Assembly (NCBI RefSeq): GCF_029601685.1
Contig: NZ_JARRIR010000008.1
Coordinates: 248,001 to 312,000, forward strand
Length of the DNA stretch: 64,000 nucleotides
Source: Metarhizobium sp017305935
Lineage (GTDB): Bacteria > Pseudomonadota > Alphaproteobacteria > Rhizobiales > Rhizobiaceae
Reading direction: 5' to 3'
The notes beneath the pieces were generated by a model that saw nothing but the letters and a program-made list of their open reading frames with translations, had not been told where the DNA came from and searched no databases. A program made the translations under genes and the position numbers. Numbering within the stretch: position 1 is the first letter of the stretch; each line of letters begins with the position of its first letter. Below, piece by piece: positions 44,377 to 52,152 of this stretch.

Positions 44377-44780
44377 TTTAAACCGTTCCCCGTTTCAGGC
44401 GCCCGCCAGCGCCAATCGATCACGACGGCCGGTTAGACAGACGTGAATCGTCAGGCTACCTAAGCGCCTGACTTGACGAGAGGCAAATGGCGGCTGGGAA
44501 AAATATTCGGTTTGCCTTATCGTTTCCGTCGCACCTTACGCAACGCGATTGCCTCAAGACCGCCTTGCTCGCAATCTCATTTCAATACACAAGCCGAAAT
44601 TGCCGAAAAGGCGCAAAAACTTTGCGCGTTTGGCGAGGGTGTGGCCGATCCACGCTATCCACAGGAATTCGCGCGAACGAAAAGGCCGCCGGCCTGTCGG
44701 CCGGCGGCCCCTGTCAAAATCGATGCCGATCCGCTGAAAGCATCTTTCGCCCAAACGATCCCGCTTGGGCTGGAGATGTT
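44377..44780. other. Intergenic region between valS and the FadL-like gene
   Basis: About 400 bases with the promoter of the FadL-like gene (minus strand) and the valS terminator at 44684-44709. A plus-strand frame from 44473 has no support. No RNA gene seen. Confidence 0.5.
44684..44709 (-). terminator. Terminator of valS
   Basis: GGCCGCCGGCC pairs with GGCCGGCGGCC around TGTC, with TTTTCGTT following on the minus strand; 71 bases after the valS stop. Confidence 0.85.
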
Positions 44781-47624
44781 TTAACCGGCTTCGGTAACGC
44801 GTTGCAGAGCGGTGGTGAGGCTGGCGCGCTGGCCCTCCAGCTCGGCCAGGCGCTCGCGCTCGGCGGCAACGACGTCCGGGTTGGCATTGGCGACGAATTT
44901 TTCGTTCGACAGCTTGCCGACGATACGGGCGATTTCCTGGTCGGACTTGGCGATCGCCTTTTCCAGCCGCGTCTTTTCGGCAACCAGATCGATCAGCGTG
45001 CCGAGCGGCAGGCAGACGGTCGCCTCGCCGACGACGATCTGTGCGGCACCCTTCGGCGCGCTGTCGCCCAGCGAGACGGCGTCCACACGCGCCAGCCGCT
45101 TGATCGCGGCATCATGGCGGGCCAGCCGCGCTTCGGTCATGCCGTTGGCGCCGATGACCACCAGCGGCGCAACGGCCGATGGCGGCACGTTCATCTCGGC
45201 CCGTACGGAACGAATGCCGGAAACCAGATCGATCAGCCAGTTGATTTCATCCGCCGCCGCATCGTCCGCATAGGACGGGCTCGACCAGTCGGCATGGCAA
45301 AGCAGGCCGTCGCGCGCCTGGCCTTCGCCGGCCGTATGTGCCCACAGCTCTTCCGTCATGAACGGCATGAACGGGTGCAGCAGCTTGTAGATCTCGTCGA
45401 GGACATAGGCGACGCAGGCCTGCGCTTCCTTGCGCGCGACTTCGTCCTCGCCGGCGAAGATCGGCTTGAGAAGTTCCAGATACCAGTCGCAGACCTGGTT
45501 CCAGACGAAGCGATAAAGGCTGCCGGCCGCATCGTTGAAGCGGTAGTTCTCGATCGCCTCGGTGACTTCGCCCTGCGTGCGCGCAAGCTCGGTCAGGATC
45601 CAGCGGTTGACGGTCAGCGACGCCGCTTCCGGCACAAAATGCGGATCGCGCCGGACACCGTTCATTTCGGCAAAGCGGGTGGCGTTCCAGAGCTTGGTGC
45701 CGAAGTTGCGGTAGCCGGCGATGCGAGCCGGATCGAGCTTCACGTCGCGCCCCTGCGCCGCCATGATCGCCAGCGTGAAACGCAGCGCGTCGGCGCCGTA
45801 TTCCTTGATCAGTTCCAGGGGATCGATGACGTTGCCCTTCGACTTCGACATCTTCTGGCCGTTCTTATCGCGAACCAGCGCATGGATATACACCGTGTGG
45901 AACGGCTCGATCGGATTGCCGTCCTCGTCCTTCATGAAATGCAGGCCCATCTGCATCATTCGCACGACCCAGAACGGGATGATGTCGAAACCGGTCACCA
46001 GCACATTGGTCGGATAATAACGGGCAAGCTCCGGCGTCTTTTCCGGCCAGCCGAGCGTCGAGAACGGCCACAGCGCGGACGAGAACCATGTGTCGAGGAC
46101 GTCCTCGTCACGGACGAGGATCGCGCCCGGTTCGAAGTTTTCGAGCTTCTCCTCAACCCATGCCTTCCACGGGCCTTCATGGGCGAGATAATGCTGGATG
46201 GCAGCCTGGAGGGCCTCCTCCTCGCTCTTTTCGACGAAGACCTGGCCGTCAGGGCCGTACCAGGCGGGGATCTGGTGTCCCCACCAGAGCTGGCGCGAGA
46301 TGCACCAGGGCTGGATGTTCTCCATCCACTGGAAATAGGTGTTTTCCCAGTTCTTCGGCACGAAATTGGTCCGGCCTTCGCGAACCGATGCGATCGCCGG
46401 CTGGGCCAACGTCTTGTTGTCGACCCACCACTGGTCGGTCAGGCGCGGCTCGATCGGCACGCCGCCACGGTCGCCATGCGGCACCATATGCTTGTGGGCT
46501 TCGACCTTGTCGAGCAGACCGGCCTCTTCAAAGATGCGGACGATGATCTTCCGGGCTTCGAAACGGTCCTTGCCTTCCAGTTCGTCCCAGGCTCCATGCA
46601 GGGCGGCGGGATGATCGAGGCCTTCGAGGAAATCCTCGTTCTCCTTGATGGAAATGGTCGCGTCGATATTCATGATGTTGATGACGCGCAGCCCCGTCCG
46701 TTTGCCGACCTCGAAGTCGTTGAAATCATGGGCCGGGGTGATCTTGACGGCGCCGGTTCCGGCGGCCGGATCGGCATAATCGTCAGCGACGATTGGCACC
46801 CTGCGGCCGACGATCGGCAGGATGACATGCTTGCCGACGATCGCCTTGTAACGCGCGTCTTCCGGATTGACCGCAATCCCGGTATCGCCGAGCATGGTTT
46901 CCGGACGGGTCGTCGCAACGACGATATAGTCGCGGGTTTCGAATTCGGTCGGCTTGCCCTCGTCGTCGAAAGCGATCGGATACTGATAGGTCACGCCTTT
47001 TTCGAGCGGATAGCGCAGATGCCAGAGATTGCCGGCAATCTCGACCTGCTCGACTTCCATGTCGGAAATCGCCGTCAGCAGCTTCGGATCCCAGTTGACC
47101 AGGCGCTTGTCCTTGTAGATCAGGCCTTCCTTGTAAAGCGTGACGAAAACTTCGAGAACCGCGTCCGACAGCCCCTCGTCCATGGTGAAGCGCTCACGCG
47201 ACCAGTCGCAGGAAGCACCGAGGCGCTTCAACTGGTTGAAGATCAAGCCGCCCGATTCGTCCTTCCACTCCCAGATCTTCTCGACAAAGGCCTCGCGGCC
47301 CATCTCGCGGCGCCCCGGCAGGCCCTTCTGCGCCAGCTGCCGCTCGACGACCATCTGCGTCGCGATGCCGGCATGGTCCATGCCCGGCTGCCACAGCACA
47401 TCCTTGCCACGCATCCGCTCGAAGCGGACCATGATGTCCTGCAGCGTGTTGTTCAGGGCATGGCCCATATGCAGCGAGCCGGTGACATTCGGCGGCGGGA
47501 TGACGATGGTGAACGTTTCCGCGCCCGGCTTGGCGTTGGCGCCGGCGCGAAAGGCATCAGCCTCTTCCCAAGCCTGGGCGATCTTCGGTTCGACGGCGGC
47601 GGAATCGTAGGTTTTGTCGAGCAT
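44781..47624 (-). CDS. valS: Valyl-tRNA synthetase (947 aa)
   Basis: Class I synthetase with editing domain. HIGH motif is GSLHMGHALNNT, KMSKS is KMSKSKGNVIDP. The C-terminal coiled-coil (LVAEKTRLEKAIAKSDQEIA) is present. Length is normal. It lies downstream of popZ on the same strand. Confidence 0.98.
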   Translation of the reverse strand: MLDKTYDSAAVEPKIAQAWEEADAFRAGANAKPGAETFTIVIPPPNVTGSLHMGHALNNTLQDIMVRFERMRGKDVLWQPGMDHAGIATQMVVERQLAQKGLPGRREMGREAFVEKIWEWKDESGGLIFNQLKRLGASCDWSRERFTMDEGLSDAVLEVFVTLYKEGLIYKDKRLVNWDPKLLTAISDMEVEQVEIAGNLWHLRYPLEKGVTYQYPIAFDDEGKPTEFETRDYIVVATTRPETMLGDTGIAVNPEDARYKAIVGKHVILPIVGRRVPIVADDYADPAAGTGAVKITPAHDFNDFEVGKRTGLRVINIMNIDATISIKENEDFLEGLDHPAALHGAWDELEGKDRFEARKIIVRIFEEAGLLDKVEAHKHMVPHGDRGGVPIEPRLTDQWWVDNKTLAQPAIASVREGRTNFVPKNWENTYFQWMENIQPWCISRQLWWGHQIPAWYGPDGQVFVEKSEEEALQAAIQHYLAHEGPWKAWVEEKLENFEPGAILVRDEDVLDTWFSSALWPFSTLGWPEKTPELARYYPTNVLVTGFDIIPFWVVRMMQMGLHFMKDEDGNPIEPFHTVYIHALVRDKNGQKMSKSKGNVIDPLELIKEYGADALRFTLAIMAAQGRDVKLDPARIAGYRNFGTKLWNATRFAEMNGVRRDPHFVPEAASLTVNRWILTELARTQGEVTEAIENYRFNDAAGSLYRFVWNQVCDWYLELLKPIFAGEDEVARKEAQACVAYVLDEIYKLLHPFMPFMTEELWAHTAGEGQARDGLLCHADWSSPSYADDAAADEINWLIDLVSGIRSVRAEMNVPPSAVAPLVVIGANGMTEARLARHDAAIKRLARVDAVSLGDSAPKGAAQIVVGEATVCLPLGTLIDLVAEKTRLEKAIAKSDQEIARIVGKLSNEKFVANANPDVVAAERERLAELEGQRASLTTALQRVTEAG

Positions 47625-47690
47625 TTTCTGGCCAAACTTCGATTTCTGATAATGGACTTTGTAAATAGGATGGTATCGGCAGTGTCAATG

Positions 47691-47724
47691 ACAAAGCCGC
47701 CCCGGCGATCCGGCGCGGCTTTGT
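47691..47724 (-). terminator. Terminator after popZ
   Basis: ACAAAGCCGCCCCGG pairs with CCGGCGCGGCTTTGT (one mismatch) around CGAT. On the minus strand it stands 39 bases after the popZ stop. Confidence 0.7.
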
Positions 47725-47762
47725 CGGCTTGGCTCTCGGCCTATCCTGTGGTGATCGACCGG

Positions 47763-48653
47763 TCAGCGGCGCGGGCCGCGCGCCACACGCTCGATTTCCT
47801 CGCGCACCAGCCGCTCCACCAGCGTCGGCAGGTTGTCGTCCAGCCAGTCCTTGAGCATCGGGCGCAACAGCTCCTCGGCGATTTCGTCGAGCGAGCGTCG
47901 CGAACTGGCATCGAATGCCGCGGCAAGATCGTCGAAGGAGCGCGCGACACGCTCGCCGGCATCGGAGGAAATGAGTGCGTTCGCCTCGTCCAGAACCGGC
48001 TGTTCCAACTGTGAGGCCGGCAATTCCGGCTCGCTCTGGAAAATATCGCGCAGCGGCGCCGGCGCAGGCTCAACGGCGCGGGCCGGTTGCGACATCGGCT
48101 GGATGACCCGGCTGAGGGCAGCTAGAGGCTCTTCCTCGACATGAGTCGTCGCCGAGATCGGCGAAACGGATGGCCCGGACATCGGCACGAAATCATCATG
48201 AGCGGGGCGCAACTCCAGCGGACGCGGGGCGGCAGCCTGCGGCGGACTCATCGGCGGCTCGGCGCGGACCGGCTCGGCTTCCGCACGCCGCTGGGCGCTC
48301 TGACGATCGGAAGCAGCGCGCACGCGGGCTGCGACATCCGCCAGCGAAATCGACCGGCGCTCCTCGATGGAACGGACATTGTCGGCGACCGGACGCTGCG
48401 CCGGCTCGGCGCGTGGCAGCTCGGGCGCATTATAGGCGCTTTCGGCGGGCGATTCGTCGGCAAAAGCGTTGTCGTTGTCGACCGTCAGGTGAATTTCGCC
48501 AGCATCGCCCTCGTCGTCTTCTTCGGCATAAACAGGCGGCAGCGAAGCGGAGATCGACTGTCCCGCACCGGGATCGTTGCTCTCGATAATCCGGCGGATG
48601 GACGCCAGAATCTCCTCCATAGACGGTTCACGCACTACATTCGGCTGAGCCAT
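47763..48653 (-). CDS. popZ: PopZ/DUF2497 polar organising protein (296 aa)
   Basis: Pole-organising protein family. The N-terminal conserved helix is VREPSMEEILASIRRIIE and the C-terminal helices end ELLRPMLKDWLDDNLPTLVE, both typical. The middle is Pro/Ala/Glu-rich and disordered. PopZ anchors chromosome origins and division proteins at the new pole in Agrobacterium and Caulobacter. ATG at 48653 (MAQPNVVREPS) is preferred over an earlier ATG at 48659. Between it and the PCMT-like gene there is only 200 bases, where tolC is expected from related genomes. Confidence 0.9.
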   Translation of the reverse strand: MAQPNVVREPSMEEILASIRRIIESNDPGAGQSISASLPPVYAEEDDEGDAGEIHLTVDNDNAFADESPAESAYNAPELPRAEPAQRPVADNVRSIEERRSISLADVAARVRAASDRQSAQRRAEAEPVRAEPPMSPPQAAAPRPLELRPAHDDFVPMSGPSVSPISATTHVEEEPLAALSRVIQPMSQPARAVEPAPAPLRDIFQSEPELPASQLEQPVLDEANALISSDAGERVARSFDDLAAAFDASSRRSLDEIAEELLRPMLKDWLDDNLPTLVERLVREEIERVARGPRR

Positions 48654-48853
48654 TTTCATCCCCGCAGTCTGATGGGAGTCACGGAACCGCAATCCACGTT
48701 TCCGAATCATGGGATCAGTCTAGGATACTCCAACGGGCGAAAAAATCACTTTGAATCAATATTGAAGCGCGATGCACAGCTTATTGGCCGCCACTATTGC
48801 AGCCGAAACACAGGCGGCGCCGCGTAAAATACAAACCGGAGCCCCCTGGCTCT

Positions 48854-49522
48854 TCAGAAGACGAATTCCTTCGCCTTGCGGAAGCCCGGCAACGGCTTGA
48901 CGGCGGTGTTGAAATAATAAGCCTCGGAAAAGGCGCCGCGCTCGCGGGTGACCACGACGGCGCGCGAAGCATTGCCATAGCCTTCGACGGCGACCAAGCG
49001 GCCACGCTCGGCAAGCTGGTCGAGCAGCGCGGACGGGATTTCCTCGACCGCGCCGTTGACGAAGATCAGGTCGTAGGGCGCACCGGCGCGGTTGCCTTGC
49101 TCCAGATCGCCCCGCACGACGGAGACGTTGGCATAGCCGAGCGAAGCCAGCGTCTGCGCCGAATGGGCGGCCAGCGCCTCGTCGCTTTCCAACGCCACGA
49201 CCGAACCGGCGACGAGCGAAAGAACGGCAGCCGCATAGCCTTCGGCACTGCCGACAACGAGAACGCTATCGTCCCTGGTCACGCCGGCAAGTTGCAGCAG
49301 CTTGGCAAGCGGCGAAGCCTGCATCACGTAACGCGGCGGCTGGCCGGAAGCGGCCGGAAGCACTTCCATGTCGGTGTCGATATAGGCGAGCGGCTTCAGG
49401 CGATCGGGAACGAAAGCCTCGCGCGGAACCGACAGGAAGGCCGTCAAAATAGAGTGGGAGGTGACATCCGTCGTGCGGATCTGGTTGTCCACCATTTTGG
49501 TGCGTGCTGTCTCGAAATCCAT
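48854..49522 (-). CDS. Divergent protein-L-isoaspartate methyltransferase-like protein (222 aa)
   Basis: PCMT-fold protein starting DFETARTKMVDNQIRTTDVT. SAM motif I reads VLVVGSAEGYAAAV rather than VLEIGTGSGY, and the substrate-binding region REAFVPDRLKPLAYIDTDME is only partly conserved. It is much less canonical than the protein at 26803, so activity on isoaspartate is doubtful. This form is common next to tolC in rhizobia. GAGGAAAAG precedes the ATG at 49522. Confidence 0.85.
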   Translation of the reverse strand: MDFETARTKMVDNQIRTTDVTSHSILTAFLSVPREAFVPDRLKPLAYIDTDMEVLPAASGQPPRYVMQASPLAKLLQLAGVTRDDSVLVVGSAEGYAAAVLSLVAGSVVALESDEALAAHSAQTLASLGYANVSVVRGDLEQGNRAGAPYDLIFVNGAVEEIPSALLDQLAERGRLVAVEGYGNASRAVVVTRERGAFSEAYYFNTAVKPLPGFRKAKEFVF

Positions 49523-49650
49523 CTTTTCCTCGTCCGAGCCATTGAGACCGGGTTATTCTGATCGTGTCTTAATTGCGGACTGCAAGGCTTTCAAGCGGGC
49601 TTGCGCGACATCGGGCCATTTGAGCGGAATTTGCCGCGGCAAAAATGAAA

Positions 49651-49677
49651 AGGGCCGCGGCTTTGTGCCGCAGCCCT
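49651..49677 (-). terminator. Terminator after first tRNA-Asn
   Basis: AGGGC-C-GCGGC pairs with GCCGC-A-GCCCT (one mismatch) around TTTGT, with TTTTCATTTTT following on the minus strand. Confidence 0.85.
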
Positions 49678-49685
49678 CCGGAAAC

Positions 49686-49760
49686 TGGCTCCCCGGGCCG
49701 GATTCGAACCGGCGACCTGTCGATTAACAGTCGAATGCTCTACCGCTGAGCTACCAGGGA
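49686..49760 (-). tRNA. tRNA-Asn, anticodon GTT (copy 1)
   Basis: 75 bases with encoded CCA at 49686-49688. Acceptor TCCCTGG pairs with CCGGGGA (one T-G wobble); anticodon loop CTGTTAA gives GTT. Identical to copy 2 at 49915. Confidence 0.97.
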
Positions 49761-49820
49761 TCATCCGCTCACCGCAGATGTGAGGCGGCTTCTACAAATG
49801 CTTTTCCGATTTGCCAAGAG
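49761..49820 (-). repeat. Duplicated tRNA-Asn upstream region, copy 1
   Basis: About 60 bases upstream of the tRNA (minus strand) match 49990-50049 with a few differences. It holds a promoter-like TTGGCA-N17-TAGAAG on the minus strand. Together with the tRNA it forms a tandem unit of 229 bases. Confidence 0.7.
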
Positions 49821-49874
49821 GCTTTTTTGGAAATTCACACGCCACTGCTTTTCGAAAGCAGTGTGCCAGAAAGC

Positions 49875-49908
49875 AAGGAAGGCCGCAACTTTCGTTGCAG
49901 CCTTCCTT
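49875..49908 (-). terminator. Terminator after second tRNA-Asn
   Basis: AAGGAAGGC and GCAAC pair with GTTGC and GCCTTCCTT (one C-A mismatch) around TTTC. Same design as the first copy, different sequence. Confidence 0.8.
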
Positions 49909-49914
49909 TGAAAC

Positions 49915-49989
49915 TGGCTCCCCGGGCCGGATTCGAACCGGCGACCTGTCGATTAACAGTCGAATGCTCTACCGCTGAGCTACCAGGGA
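49915..49989 (-). tRNA. tRNA-Asn, anticodon GTT (copy 2)
   Basis: Sequence identical to copy 1, with encoded CCA at 49915-49917. The two start 229 bases apart in the same direction, each with its own promoter and terminator. Confidence 0.97.
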
Positions 49990-50156
49990 TCATCCGCTCG
50001 CCGCAGATGTGAGGCGGCTTCTACAAATGCTTTCCCGGTTTGCCAAGGGGGTATTTCAAAAAAAATGCGTTTCTCCATGTCTTATCTTGATTTCCCCTCG
50101 TCAATTCCCATTTCCGCTTTCGTAAGCACGTCCCCGGATGACAAGGACAGGACACG

Positions 50157-50438
50157 TTGCCAGAAGCGAAACAGCAGAGCGGATTCGGTTTCGATGCCGC
50201 GACGGGCAAGCTGAGGCTGGGCAGATGGCGTATCGCCATGCCGCAATCGCGCCCGGCTCGCATTGCCATCGGCGGCGGCCTGGTCTGCGGCGGCATTCTT
50301 GGTTTCCTGCCGATTCTCGGTTTTTGGATGGTGCCGCTCGGTGTTCTCGTGCTCTCCCAGGATATCGCCATCGCCCGCCGCCTGCGTCGCCGCTTCTCCG
50401 TCTGGTGGGCCCGCCGCCGCAACGGCGGAAATTCATGA
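50157..50438 (+). CDS. Small membrane protein (93 aa)
   Basis: Short protein with two close hydrophobic segments (RIAIGGGLVCGGILGFLPIL and FWMVPLGVLVLSQDI) flanked by Arg-rich ends. The pattern resembles small rhizobial membrane proteins with GFLPILGFWM. The start appears to be TTG at 50157, with AAGGACAGGA upstream; the in-frame ATG at 50238 would lose the first 27 residues. Function unknown. Confidence 0.7.
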   Translation: MPEAKQQSGFGFDAATGKLRLGRWRIAMPQSRPARIAIGGGLVCGGILGFLPILGFWMVPLGVLVLSQDIAIARRLRRRFSVWWARRRNGGNS

Positions 50439-50572
50439 CCCCGGCAAGGTGACGGCATCTCCTGTGGAAATCCGGATCCGCCGAGAAAAATCGCCCGAGC
50501 TGGAATAATCCGCTTGCGCTCTCACTGGATTCGTTCTAAACGCCCGTCACCACACGCTTTTAAGCATCGGAT

Positions 50573-50646
50573 GGCCTCGTGGCGGAGTGGTGACGCAGAG
50601 GACTGCAAATCCTTGTACCCCGGTTCAATTCCGGGCGAGGCCTCCA
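50573..50646 (+). tRNA. tRNA-Cys, anticodon GCA
   Basis: 74 bases with CCA at 50644-50646. Acceptor GGCCTCG pairs with CGAGGCC, discriminator T, anticodon loop CTGCAAA gives GCA. T loop TTCAATT. Confidence 0.97.
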
Positions 50647-50713
50647 TCCCTTCCGATTTACAATCGCGATTTTTCGCGCGCGGCGCGACGCTGCAAGGCT
50701 TTCGCGGGAGTGC

Positions 50714-50744
50714 AAACGCCCGGGATTCAGGGAACCGGGCGTTT
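50714..50744 (-). terminator. Terminator of msrA
   Basis: AAACGCCCGG pairs perfectly with CCGGGCGTTT around 11 bases, 17 bases after the msrA stop on the minus strand. Confidence 0.75.
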
Positions 50745-50761
50745 CAAGAGCTTTTCGAGAT

Positions 50762-51289
50762 TTATTCGGCGGCGCTCAGCTTGTCATTGCGTTTCGGCAG
50801 CTTCCAGTTCGGGCGCGGGAAGTGGCACGTGTAGCCGTTCGGGTAGCGCAGGAGGTAATCCTGATGCTCCGGCTCGGCCTCCCAGAAATCGGAGACGGCT
50901 TCGACTTCGGTCACCACTTTGCCTGGCCACAGGCCGGACGCATCCACATCGGCGATCGTTTCTTCGGCGATGCGCTTCTGCTCGTCGTTCACATAATAGA
51001 TGGCGGAGCGGTAGCTCGGCCCGCGATCGTTGCCCTGGCGATCCTTTGTCGTCGGATCGTGAATCTGGAAGAAGAATTCCAGGAGATCGCGGTAGCTGGT
51101 CTTGGCAGGATCATAGTTGATCTCGATCGCCTCGGCATGATTGCCGTGGTTACGATAAGTGGCGTTCGCCACATCGCCGCCGCTATAACCGACGCGGGTG
51201 GAGACGACACCCGGGAGACGGCGAATCAAATCCTGCATTCCCCAGAAGCACCCTCCGGCGAGAACCGCGCGTTCCGTCGCAATGCTCAT
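50762..51289 (-). CDS. msrA: Peptide methionine-S-sulfoxide reductase MsrA (175 aa)
   Basis: Reduces methionine-S-sulfoxide in proteins. Catalytic motif GGCFWGMQD near residue 15. The substrate-binding YRNHGNHAEAIEI and HDPTTKDRQGNDRGPSYRSA segments are normal. ATGGAGGATGTC precedes the ATG at 51289; the longer frame to 51376 is not needed. Single gene. Confidence 0.96.
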   Translation of the reverse strand: MSIATERAVLAGGCFWGMQDLIRRLPGVVSTRVGYSGGDVANATYRNHGNHAEAIEINYDPAKTSYRDLLEFFFQIHDPTTKDRQGNDRGPSYRSAIYYVNDEQKRIAEETIADVDASGLWPGKVVTEVEAVSDFWEAEPEHQDYLLRYPNGYTCHFPRPNWKLPKRNDKLSAAE

Positions 51290-51474
51290 GACATCCTCCA
51301 TCTGGCTGGTTTGTCTGCCGCAAAGATGGGCGCGGACAGGCTCGAAATCAATGCACGCCGGGATCACATCTCGCATGCCTGTTCGGAAAGAGGAATTTCC
51401 TGCCGGCCAGCCCTTTCCCGACTCCGCGCCTGCCCTATTTCACAAGTTATTCCAGCGACGGAACGGAGAAAGAC

Positions 51475-51651
51475 ATGACCCCGAAAAAGATTCGCGGGGC
51501 AGCGTGCACGCTTGCCCAGTTCGCGGCTCGATATGGCATGAAGGAAGACGAGGCGGCAGCCATCTACGAAAAATTCGGGCCTTCGAGCGTGGACCTCGAG
51601 ATTCTCATGCGCGCCAAAGGCCGCGAGCCGGTCGCCGCCATGGCGGATTGA
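51475..51651 (+). CDS. Small hypothetical protein (58 aa)
   Basis: Soluble protein reading MTPKKIRGAACTLAQFAARY then GMKEDEAAAIYEKFGPSSVD. A helix-turn-helix-like pair of short helices with YGMKEDEAAAIYEKFGPS is similar in layout to DUF3606 proteins but I cannot assign it. GGAGAAAGAC precedes the ATG; a hairpin terminator follows at 51679. Divergent from msrA. Confidence 0.65.
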   Translation: MTPKKIRGAACTLAQFAARYGMKEDEAAAIYEKFGPSSVDLEILMRAKGREPVAAMAD

Positions 51652-51678
51652 AACGTTTTTACCAATGTAACCGGGATG

Positions 51679-51700
51679 TGGCCGGATAGCATTCCGGCCA
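51679..51700 (+). terminator. Terminator after the 58-aa gene
   Basis: TGGCCGGA pairs with TCCGGCCA around six bases, then TTGTTGCTTCTT. Confidence 0.75.
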
Positions 51701-51822
51701 TTGTTGCTTCTTCCCCTGGGAAACAAATTAAATCGATTAATAAAATTCTTGCCCATTTCAAAGGAAAACAAACCGATAGTGCAAAAGGCCTAAAATTCTT
51801 CAGGTGAATTTAAATTTTCCGT

Positions 51823-51847
51823 GGAACACTTCTTTCATTTCCGCATT
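51823..51847 (+). promoter_or_regulatory. Near-consensus EcfG-type promoter
   Basis: GGAAC (51823-51827), 16 bases, then CATT (51844-51847), one mismatch from CGTT. It lies 29 bases before the 65-aa gene and upstream of the photolyase. Confidence 0.5.
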
Positions 51848-51876
51848 TGACGTCCAACTGATTTATGGGGCCTATC

Positions 51877-52062
51877 ATGCAGCATGTGGAATTCGATGAC
51901 GTCGTCACCAATACATTGATGGAAGTTCTGAGTGTGCGCGATTTCGCGAAGCGCTATCGGCTGACGGCGCAGGAGGAGGAGCGGCTGGTGTCACTGTTCG
52001 GCGGCTTCGCCACGCGTGCCGAACTGCTGGCAAACGCCCGACGCGCGCCGCTGTTCCGGTAA
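51877..52062 (+). CDS. Small hypothetical protein (61 aa)
   Basis: Acidic-then-basic helical protein reading MQHVEFDDVVTNTLMEVLSV then RDFAKRYRLTAQEEERLVSL. GGGGCC precedes the ATG at 51877; an in-frame ATG at 51865 has no ribosome site. It follows a near-consensus EcfG promoter and lies 90 bases before the photolyase on the same strand, possibly one transcript. No family recognised. Confidence 0.6.
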   Translation: MQHVEFDDVVTNTLMEVLSVRDFAKRYRLTAQEEERLVSLFGGFATRAELLANARRAPLFR

Positions 52063-52152
52063 AGGCTTTGTCCGCCCAGGGGCTTGGCAATCCCTTGAGG
52101 CGCCCTAACTGGCGAGAAAATTTCCGATTTCCCTGCCAGTCGAGATTTTCCC

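Noticed and set aside
44487..48014. Plus-strand reading frame of 1175 codons
   Set aside because: It is antisense to valS and popZ, whose motifs are unmistakable; His/Arg/Asp-rich composition is typical of antisense frames in GC-rich DNA.
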